From Bryobacterales bacterium (GTDB lineage: Bacteria > Acidobacteriota > Terriglobia > Bryobacterales > Bryobacteraceae): DNA of 64,000 nt. The DNA lies in assembly GCA_025350625.1 (NCBI GenBank), contig JANXXL010000116.1, forward strand, positions 1 through 64,000, in the 5' to 3' direction. A program made the translations under genes and the position numbers. The notes below the pieces were generated by a model. The model was not told the DNA's origin, made no database searches, and was given only the letters and a program-made list of their open reading frames with translations. Positions 37,756-46,210 of the stretch are shown here, one piece after another; positions within the stretch are counted from its first letter, which is position 1; the number at the start of each line of letters is the position of its first letter.

Positions 37756-37925
37756 AGGCTACCGGCTTCGATACCCCGGCAACCAGCCGTATTGGTGCAT
37801 TTCTCTATGGTGTAGAACGCGACCACGATGCGTGTGGACGTCAGCCAATGCGGCGCCGAATCAACTGCAACTCAGCTACCGGCCTCCGGAGGCTGCGGAG
37901 GTTCAATCCCCTGCCGCAACTCGAT

Positions 37926-38132
37926 TTACCGGAGCCGTCCTTCAACGATATTCACGCGGCCGGGGAGTGTTGCACCCAGGTTCGACTGATCCGCTTCAAC
38001 CTTGCGTAGCCGGATCGTCTGACCCTCTGAGAACGCCGCGAAACCGCGTAGCAATTCGGTTTGCATGTCACGCATCTTCTCGACAAGCCGCTCCTCCATC
38101 GCTTCGAGGTATTGCTTTAGATCAGCGTCCAT
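37926..38132 (-). CDS. Small coiled-coil protein
   Basis: 68 residues, MDADLKQYLEAMEERLVEKM then a heptad-rich helix. Charged, without signal peptide. Short proteins beginning MDxDLKQYLxAME recur in Solibacter-type genomes, often beside toxin-antitoxin genes, as here. Function unknown. The sequence may be truncated at its C-terminus. Confidence 0.5.
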   Translation of the reverse strand: MDADLKQYLEAMEERLVEKMRDMQTELLRGFAAFSEGQTIRLRKVEADQSNLGATLPGRVNIVEGRLR

Positions 38133-38234
38133 ATCCGTTGTATACCACCCTTCCCTGAAACGTGGTCAATCGCACGGCTGAGCTTCCTTATCTAGTTTGG
38201 CATGTTCAAACGCCCACTGTCCTAGGTTTGAGGC

Positions 38235-38437
38235 AAACTAGTATCCAGGACCCAAACCATGACTCGTAAGTTCTCGCTCGTCATCGAAGGCGATCCCACC
38301 GGCTACAGTCCTTTCGTGCCGGAACTCCCCACCATTCTCGTGACCGGGCGATCCGTGGAAGAGCTGACCGACCGCGCGGCTGAAGCAATCCGCCTTTATT
38401 GGGAGAGCGTGCACCGCACCAAAGCGCTAAACTAGTA
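38235..38437 (+). repeat. AAACTAGTA direct repeats flanking the hicB-like gene
   Basis: AAACTAGTA at 38235-38243 and at 38429-38437, the second across the stop codon. An inverted CTAGTTTG / CAAACTAG pair also lies upstream (38193-38200 and 38234-38241). Confidence 0.4.
38259..38435 (+). CDS. HicB-family antitoxin, probably truncated
   Basis: 58 residues, ATG with AGGA 8 bases before. MTRKFSLVIEGDPTGYSPFVPELPTILVTG, then SVEELTDRAAEAIRLYWESV, the HicB partial RNase-H fold. The family normally has another 10-15 residues; here the frame ends at TKALN with a stop in the direct repeat. No hicA is found beside it, so it is an orphan. Confidence 0.75.
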   Translation: MTRKFSLVIEGDPTGYSPFVPELPTILVTGRSVEELTDRAAEAIRLYWESVHRTKALN

Positions 38438-38450
38438 AAAGATCGCCGCC

Positions 38451-38681
38451 ATGACCAAGGATCGCCTCACCCGCATCACCATCGACGACGCCCAGTGCGG
38501 CGGCCGTCCGTGTGTTCGCGGCATGAGAATCCGCGTGACCGACATCCTCGAATTGTTGAGCGCCGGAGCCAGCATTGAAGAAATTCTACAGGACTATCCC
38601 GGCCTTGAACGCGAAGACATCCTTGCGTCAATTGAGTATGCCGCCCACCAGACCGATCACGCTATCCTCCTGTCCGCGTGA
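38451..38681 (+). CDS. DUF433 antitoxin
   Basis: 76 residues. RITIDDAQCGGRPCVRGMRIRVTDILELLSAG and EEILQDYPGLEREDILASIEYA are the DUF433 signature, a helix-turn-helix antitoxin. The start of the toxin gene overlaps its stop (GTGA). A paralogous pair with a broken toxin lies at 59451. Confidence 0.9.
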   Translation: MTKDRLTRITIDDAQCGGRPCVRGMRIRVTDILELLSAGASIEEILQDYPGLEREDILASIEYAAHQTDHAILLSA

Positions 38682-39007
38682 AGTTCCTCGTCGACAATCA
38701 ACTCCCTCCGGCACTGGCCCGCTTCATCTCCGAAGAATTCCGGACCGAAACGATGCACGTAGTTGACGTCGGTCTTCGAGAAAGTAGTGACGCAGACGTG
38801 TGGGGCTATTCTTCCCTGAATGGCTTCGTACTGATTTCCAAGGACGATGACTTCGCGACTCTATACTCAAAGAGTCCTTCAGCCGGGCTGCTTTGGGTCC
38901 GACTGGGAAACTGTCGGCGAGTCGTCCTGTTGAAAGTCTTCAAGGAGCAGTGGCCGAGAATTCTAGAGCGATTCGAGAACGGCGAGAGGTTCGTCGAGCT
39001 TCGTTGA
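38678..39007 (+). CDS. DUF5615 PIN-like toxin
   Basis: 109 residues from the GTG. MKFLVDNQLPPALARFI, then ISKDDDFATLY and WVRLGNC match the Mut7-C/PIN-like DUF5615 nuclease family; acidic residues D6 and D51-D53 region fit the metal site. Cognate partner of the DUF433 antitoxin upstream. Intact. Confidence 0.85.
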   Translation: MKFLVDNQLPPALARFISEEFRTETMHVVDVGLRESSDADVWGYSSLNGFVLISKDDDFATLYSKSPSAGLLWVRLGNCRRVVLLKVFKEQWPRILERFENGERFVELR

Positions 39008-39077
39008 GCGTGACGAAAAATGTTGCGGACTACCAAAACGAGCACCAAAAGGTTTCTGTAAGCCGTTCTCTCGCTTT

Positions 39078-40325
39078 TCAGTCAGCAAGAGACGCCTTTT
39101 TTAGTCGCTCCATCGCACGGGCCTGTTCTTCTAGCCGTCCGCGCTCCTCCATTAAGCGCTGTAAGTTTAGGCGCTCCAGTTCCTCCCCTTTCTCTTTGAG
39201 AGATTTGCGATACTCCCGATTCGTCGAGGCGACCCATTCCCGAACCATTTGTGCGACTTCAACCACTATGTCCTCGTTTGAGGGAACCGTTGCTGTTTTG
39301 TCTGAAACCATTTCCACACGTACGGGCTCCGCCAGCCCAACGTATGAACGATAATCCCCGAGAGCGTAAAGGATCCCTACCCATGTTGCAGGCGGTGCTG
39401 GTTCAAAGCGGAAACCTAAGCGCCCAGGCGTATATGAGAAGTTGGCCGCCGTCACATCTCTCCCGCCCAAGGGATCTTCAGGCGAACTAGCGGGAACAAC
39501 CATCTTTCGAACGGAATCTAGTTTTTGTCGCGTGACAAATTCGAAGCCGCTCGTAATCATTTGATCCTTGACTGCGACAAGTGAAGAGGGTCTTCGCGCT
39601 GGGTCCTGGCGGATCATCCGCTCAATGATTGAATCAAGGTACGCAAATTGAGGAGTCACAGAGCTGACCAATTTGTATTCGCTCCCTTGGGGAACTTCTC
39701 CGGTGAACATTTCATTGAGGATCAGTCCCAAGGCGTATACATCAGCACGGTAGTCCACTTGGCGGCCGAGCGCTCGTTGCTCCGGAGCAGAATATCTATA
39801 GTTTGCAAGTCTGTCGTGGGCACGAGTCTCGACCGCTGTCAGGAGATCCTCCTCTTCGAAGTGGGCCACTCCAAAGTCGGCAACGACGACACGCCTCTCA
39901 GGTATTCCCACGAGTAAATTTTCGGGTTTCAAATCTCGGTGAATAACACCTTGGAGATGCGCGGCCTCAACGCCGTCCAGAACATCGCGAAATAAAACTG
40001 GGACGTCGTCATGAGAAAGATTGTTATTCATCAACTTTCGAAGCGTCATTTCGTACAAGGGCATGACATAAAAGGGCAGACGCGTTGAACCTTCGTGCAG
40101 GATACCCTCGTCTAGCACTTTGATGATCCGTTCGTGTTGATTTTTTCGGCAGAACGCCAGTTCGTTCTTGAAACGCTTACGCTTGCTGGAGGTAGTCTCT
40201 CGCAGTAGCTTCAAAGCGAAAATAACGCCGTCATCGTCGGTGACCTGAAAGACGGTTCCGCAGCCGCCGTTACCGATCACGGGCCCCTCGGTGTATCTGT
40301 TCGTAACGGTCTCAAACAATCTCAC
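39078..40325 (-). CDS. Ser/Thr protein kinase with C-terminal coiled coil
   Basis: 415 residues. Hanks-type kinase: glycine loop VIGNGGCGTVF (about 16-26), Lys39 (ALKLL), HRDLKPEN (129-136), DFG (150-152), and SAPEQRALGRQVDYRADVYALGLILNEMF. No membrane segment and no PASTA repeats. The middle part is not recognised; the last 50 residues are a charged coiled coil. Less GC-rich than flanking genes, in the accessory patch next to toxin-antitoxin genes, so acquired DNA is likely. Substrate unknown. Confidence 0.85.
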   Translation of the reverse strand: MRLFETVTNRYTEGPVIGNGGCGTVFQVTDDDGVIFALKLLRETTSSKRKRFKNELAFCRKNQHERIIKVLDEGILHEGSTRLPFYVMPLYEMTLRKLMNNNLSHDDVPVLFRDVLDGVEAAHLQGVIHRDLKPENLLVGIPERRVVVADFGVAHFEEEDLLTAVETRAHDRLANYRYSAPEQRALGRQVDYRADVYALGLILNEMFTGEVPQGSEYKLVSSVTPQFAYLDSIIERMIRQDPARRPSSLVAVKDQMITSGFEFVTRQKLDSVRKMVVPASSPEDPLGGRDVTAANFSYTPGRLGFRFEPAPPATWVGILYALGDYRSYVGLAEPVRVEMVSDKTATVPSNEDIVVEVAQMVREWVASTNREYRKSLKEKGEELERLNLQRLMEERGRLEEQARAMERLKKASLAD

Positions 40326-41193
40326 GATTTCTTATAGTTTACGCCGCCTTGCGATTACTCGGACTTATGCCCACTGGATAGGTTAGTTGCAAAAATTAAA
40401 GTCAATCTCTCCAACCTCCCTGCGCAATCACCCACCGCCCCACTCCCCATCCTCCGTGCATCCAACCACTTCCCCTCCGCACCACCTGTCGCCTCGCCCG
40501 TCGAACCCGCCACCCTCATTCCCAGAGTCCAAAAATGTCATCTCAAAATAAATCCGTCACCGCCCGCGCCAACGGCGCCAAATCCCGCGGCCCCGTCACC
40601 CCCGCCGGCCGCGCCCGCTCCTCCAAAAACGCCACCCGCCACGGCCTAGCCACCCGCACCGCCGCCCTCCCGCCCGCCTCCGTCGTGCTCCCCGACGAAT
40701 CCCGCGCCGCCTTCCAACGCCTCCTCGATTCCTATTTCGACCAGTTCTCCCCCGCCGGCCCCGTCGAAGTCGAATTGGTCGAAGCCATGGTCTCCGCCCG
40801 CTGGCGCCTGCGCCGCATCGCCGAAATCGAAACCGCCCTGCTCGGCAACGAAATCGTGCTCCAAACCGAGCGTATTGACGACGAGTTCGCCCAGCTCGAT
40901 CTCGCGCCCGAACCAATCGATCGCGTCGCCTACGTCTTCAAGCACCTCGCCTACGGCCAAAGTCTCAGCCTGCTGATCCGCTACGAAGGCGCACTCACCC
41001 GCTCCTACAGCCGAGCCTTCAAACACTTGCAGATCCTCCAATCCGCCCGCACGCGCGTACAACCAAACGAACCCAAGCCCGCCGCGTTGCCCGTAATTAC
41101 CGCGCCGCCTCGCCACCAAAACTCGCCCCGAAACCCAGCAAAACCCGGCCCGCCCCCCGCAACGTGCGACAATGAAGGTCTCCCCACGCATAA

Positions 41194-42987
<1,794 letters not shown>

Positions 42988-43059
42988 TTGTAGAATAAAA
43001 AGATCCCTGTTTTCAACAGTTTACATCCCTTAACCTTTCCATTGCTGGCATCCCCGTGC

Positions 43060-43065
43060 GATACT
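43060..43065 (+). promoter_or_regulatory. Extended -10 TGC-GATACT
   Basis: GATACT with TG one base upstream (43057-43065), and TTTCCA 18 bases before it. It ends 14 bases before the ATG at 43080, and no RBS intervenes. Confidence 0.45.
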
Positions 43066-43079
43066 AGCCTTCAGCCGCC

Positions 43080-44432
43080 ATGAGCCAAGTGAGCGAGGCG
43101 ACAGCCCGTTATCACAAATTAATCGAAAGTGAACCGTACATTGACCTGGCATGGGCCGAGGCGCTGCAACAGCGCCTGCGCGCCGAAAAGCTAGTCAGCC
43201 GGCCCCTGTCACCGGTGCTGCGGCCCCACTTTCTAACCACCCGCGACTATGCCATCCTCGGCAAAGCCGCCGCGACGGTATTTTCCGCCATCGACCGCGC
43301 CGAGCAAATGATTCTGGCCACGCCCGCCTTGCTTACGCGCATGCAGTTGCTGCCCGCCGAGCGCATGCTGGCCGCAGTCGAGCCGGGCTATTCCTCGCAA
43401 GCCCTCTCCGGTTTGCTCGACGCGAACCTGCACAACGGCTCCACGCATTTCATCGGACACCGCGTGGGCGCGCCTTCGAGCGTCATCTACAGCGACCTGC
43501 TGGCCGACATCTATTACGACGCCCCGCCCGTCAAAGAATTCCGCAAGAAACATAAGCTCTCAAAACTCGGCGGCACTAAGGCACTCACGCAGGCGATTCT
43601 CAAAGCCTACAAGGAATTCGGCGGCAAAAACAAAAAACCGTCCATCGCGTTCGTCGAAACCCGCGCCCCTTTTCAGCCCGTCGATTCGAGCGAGAACGCC
43701 CTGCTAGCCGAACAGCTCCGCCGCGATGGATTTCAGGCGGATGTGGTATCGCCCGAACAGCTCGAATACAAGAACGGCCAGTTGCGCCGCGGCGATATGG
43801 TCATCGATATCGTCTACCGCTGCGTGCGCGTGCATGAATTCCTGGTGCGCTTCGACCTCAACCACGCCCTGGTCCGCGCTTATAAAGATCGCGCCGTGTG
43901 CATGGTAAACAGCTTCCGGTCTGAGGTAGCCGCCAAGCGCAGCATGTTCGATCTGCTGACCGACGACTCCGTCACCGCCAAGTTCCCCGCCATCGAGCGC
44001 AAAGCCATCAAGGATTTCATTCCCTGGACCCGCATGGTGCAAGCCGCCAAGACCACCTATAAGAACCACACCGTGGATCTGCCGGACTTCGTCATGAAGC
44101 ACCGCAATAAGCTGGTGCTGAAGCCCAACGACGAAACCTCCGATCAGAACACCTTCCGCGGCGCCGAGCTCGACGAACTAGGCTGGGAAAAAGCCCTGCG
44201 CCAGGCGATGCGCAGCCCCTACGTAGTGCAGGAAGTAGCCGACCCCGCGCGCGCGGTCTTCCCGCTGTTGCAATACGGCAGCCTGGTGATGAAGGAAATG
44301 CAAGTGGAGGTTCACCCGCATTTCTTCGGCGGCAAAATCCACGGCGCCTCGAGTTGGCTGCACGTGGCCGGCTCGTCCGGCTTTTCCACGCTCTCCGGCC
44401 TCGCCCCGACATTCCTGCTGGAATCGAAGTAA
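43080..44432 (+). CDS. Circularly permuted ATP-grasp-like protein
   Basis: 450 residues, cytoplasmic. The C-terminal half has VLKPNDETSDQNTFRGAE and a late STLSGLAPTFLLESK, like the circularly permuted ATP-grasp proteins related to glutathionylspermidine synthase. The central GHRVGAPSSVIYSDLLADIYYDAPPVKEF region is not recognised. It should ligate a carboxylate to an amine or thiol; substrates are unknown. Downstream of typA with its own promoter. Confidence 0.6.
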   Translation: MSQVSEATARYHKLIESEPYIDLAWAEALQQRLRAEKLVSRPLSPVLRPHFLTTRDYAILGKAAATVFSAIDRAEQMILATPALLTRMQLLPAERMLAAVEPGYSSQALSGLLDANLHNGSTHFIGHRVGAPSSVIYSDLLADIYYDAPPVKEFRKKHKLSKLGGTKALTQAILKAYKEFGGKNKKPSIAFVETRAPFQPVDSSENALLAEQLRRDGFQADVVSPEQLEYKNGQLRRGDMVIDIVYRCVRVHEFLVRFDLNHALVRAYKDRAVCMVNSFRSEVAAKRSMFDLLTDDSVTAKFPAIERKAIKDFIPWTRMVQAAKTTYKNHTVDLPDFVMKHRNKLVLKPNDETSDQNTFRGAELDELGWEKALRQAMRSPYVVQEVADPARAVFPLLQYGSLVMKEMQVEVHPHFFGGKIHGASSWLHVAGSSGFSTLSGLAPTFLLESK

Positions 44433-44462
44433 GCCCGCAGTCGCGTAATCCAAAGTGGCCAT

Positions 44463-44481
44463 TTTGTCTATAATAGACAAA
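44463..44481 (+). promoter_or_regulatory. Operator palindrome overlapping the -10 of the Phd/PIN module
   Basis: TTTGTCTAT / ATAGACAAA, perfect 9-base arms around one A (44472). The -10 TATAAT (44469-44474) is inside it, so an antitoxin bound there would block the promoter. The usual autorepression layout for Phd/YefM antitoxins. Confidence 0.7.
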
Positions 44482-44499
44482 GGAGGCATTTTTGGATTT

Positions 44500-44745
44500 A
44501 TGCGCTATGTGACCGCCACAGATGCGAAGCAACAGCTCGCAGCGCTTCTCGACGCCGCCCAGCGCGAACCGGTGGTCATCCGCCGTCAGAAGCGCGATAT
44601 CGCGGTGATTCTTTCGGCGGAGGAGTACGACCGCTTGCGCGCTTTCAACGTCGCTGAGTTTAACCATTTCTGCGATCGCGTGGCGGGCAAAGCGGCGGCG
44701 CGCGGATTGACGGCGAGAAAGCTACAGCAGATTCTTCACGACTGA
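44500..44745 (+). CDS. Phd/YefM-type antitoxin
   Basis: 81 residues from the ATG at 44500; AAAGGAGG stands 13 bases upstream, rather far. MRYVTATDAKQQLAALLDAAQREPVVIRRQKRDIAVILSAEEYDRL is the Phd/YefM N-domain that binds DNA and dimerises. It precedes the PIN toxin by 11 bases, and the operator lies just upstream. Confidence 0.85.
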   Translation: MRYVTATDAKQQLAALLDAAQREPVVIRRQKRDIAVILSAEEYDRLRAFNVAEFNHFCDRVAGKAAARGLTARKLQQILHD

Positions 44746-44756
44746 CGCCGAATTCC

Positions 44757-45167
44757 ATGGCGAAACGTGCGCGACGCATCGTGTTCGACACCAATGCGCT
44801 CATCAGCCGCCTGCTGCTTCCTCGGTCCGTCCCCGGCCATGCTGTTAGCAAGGCTGTCAACGCAGGCCAATTGCTGGTTTCCGAAGCGACTCTTGGCGAA
44901 TTGGCCGATGTGCTGGCCCGATCCAAGTTCGCTCCTTACGTCACGATCCAGGACCGGCAGCAGTTCATCCGCTTACTAGGCAGAGTGGCGGAGATGGTGC
45001 CCATCACACACACGATTCGAGCCTGCCGCGATCCGAAGGATGACATGTTCCTGGAACTTGCTGTAAATGGCGAAGCCCAGTTCATTGTCACCGCCGATAA
45101 GGACCTATTAGTTCTCAACCCGTTTCGTGAGATCCCGATCATTACGCCGGCCCAGTTGTTGAGTTAG
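44757..45167 (+). CDS. PIN-domain toxin
   Basis: 136 residues. IVFDTNALISRLLLP (Asp11), E50-region TLGELADVLARSKF, and CRDPKDDMFLELAV with its two aspartates and NGEAQFIVTADKDLL give the four acidic PIN residues. This is the 'PIN family toxin component' group. Pairs with the antitoxin before it. Confidence 0.85.
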   Translation: MAKRARRIVFDTNALISRLLLPRSVPGHAVSKAVNAGQLLVSEATLGELADVLARSKFAPYVTIQDRQQFIRLLGRVAEMVPITHTIRACRDPKDDMFLELAVNGEAQFIVTADKDLLVLNPFREIPIITPAQLLS

Positions 45168-45182
45168 CATCCTGCGTGGCGC

Positions 45183-46133
45183 TCATAGCGTGTCGTCCTT
45201 CAGGGTCTCCACACTCACCTTTGCTCTAAGATTCGCCACGCCCGGAGTTCCTCGTTCATCGGCGACGGTGAACGCCACTGCATCGTCGAGCCAGTCGTGC
45301 GCGGTGCCATCGGGGTCGTGCGCAGCAAGGGTCAGCGTATAAGGCTGCGGACACAAGTCGCAGAGGAACTGGAAAACGACAGTCATCGTCTCACCCGCAG
45401 TCCGCGGACCCACTGTGACGTGTTCGAGCTCGGTATTGGTGCCGTATACTTCAAAGCCGATCTGCGTGCGGATCAGCATGCCGATCACCGGCTCGCTCAC
45501 CGGCTCGTGGAAGCGAACGGTGGCGCGGACGCTCACGTATTCGCCGCTCTTCCACACGATGGTGGGTTGGCCGTTGGCGCCCAGCGTCTCGATGGAGAGA
45601 ACTTCGGCGCGTCCGTCGCCGCGCCGCGAGGAGGGCGCGAAGCGCGGCGGTATGGTCTCGCCCCAAGTGCGCACCTGATCGGCCACGAAGCGCCGGTAGC
45701 GGGTCATGGTTTCGCGCGGATCGCCTTTGGCGGCGATCTCGCCGGCTTCGAGCCACCACACCTCGTCGCACAGCGTTTCGAGCAGGCGATCCTCGTGCGA
45801 TGCCAGCAAAACCGTGGTGCCGGCGCGGCGTAAGCGGTCGAGTCCAATGAGTGTCCGGGTGCGTACCAGCGCATCCTGCGTGGCCAGCGCCTGATCGAGC
45901 GCCAGCACGTCTGAAGGGGCGAGATTCAGCGGCTCGCCCAGCGCAACCAAGCGCCGCGCGGTTCCCGCTTTCACTTCGCCCTGCTCCGCCTGCATCACGC
46001 CGCCGGCCAGCTTGAGCAACTCGGTAACGCCGGAGTTCTTCCCTCCGATCACGCCAATGATCGCCCCCGCAGGTGCGCTGACGGTCACACCATTCAAAGG
46101 CCCCGCGGAGACGTTGCGAAATTCAATCGACAT
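45183..46133 (-). CDS. Wzt-like ABC protein with degraded ATPase domain
   Basis: 316 residues. The N-terminal 150 residues are a shortened ABC ATPase: FRNVSAGPLNGVTVSAPAGAIIGVIGG, then the Walker A place reads GGKNSGVTEL, without the GKS/T lysine, and no LSGGQ signature is found; the late VLLASHEDRLLE switch region remains. The C-terminal domain (about 165-310) is Wzt-type: EVLSIETLGANGQPTIVWKSGEYVSVRATVRF and the immunoglobulin-like O-antigen-binding fold. ATP hydrolysis is unlikely. Partner permease not in the window. Confidence 0.75.
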   Translation of the reverse strand: MSIEFRNVSAGPLNGVTVSAPAGAIIGVIGGKNSGVTELLKLAGGVMQAEQGEVKAGTARRLVALGEPLNLAPSDVLALDQALATQDALVRTRTLIGLDRLRRAGTTVLLASHEDRLLETLCDEVWWLEAGEIAAKGDPRETMTRYRRFVADQVRTWGETIPPRFAPSSRRGDGRAEVLSIETLGANGQPTIVWKSGEYVSVRATVRFHEPVSEPVIGMLIRTQIGFEVYGTNTELEHVTVGPRTAGETMTVVFQFLCDLCPQPYTLTLAAHDPDGTAHDWLDDAVAFTVADERGTPGVANLRAKVSVETLKDDTL

Positions 46134-46210
46134 TCATCACTAAGGATACGCCACGGGAACAACACCTCAGCCGGAGCCTAACCGGCAGCGACGCTATTGC
46201 CGGTGCGCCT

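Noticed and set aside
37885-37925. GGTTCAATCCC, like a tRNA T-loop
   Set aside because: The flanking bases do not form the T stem properly and no anticodon or acceptor stem can be folded.
44400-45200. Origin of replication with DnaA boxes
   Set aside because: Despite the composition switch, no TTATCCACA-type box cluster or dnaA/dnaN gene was seen, so no origin is annotated.
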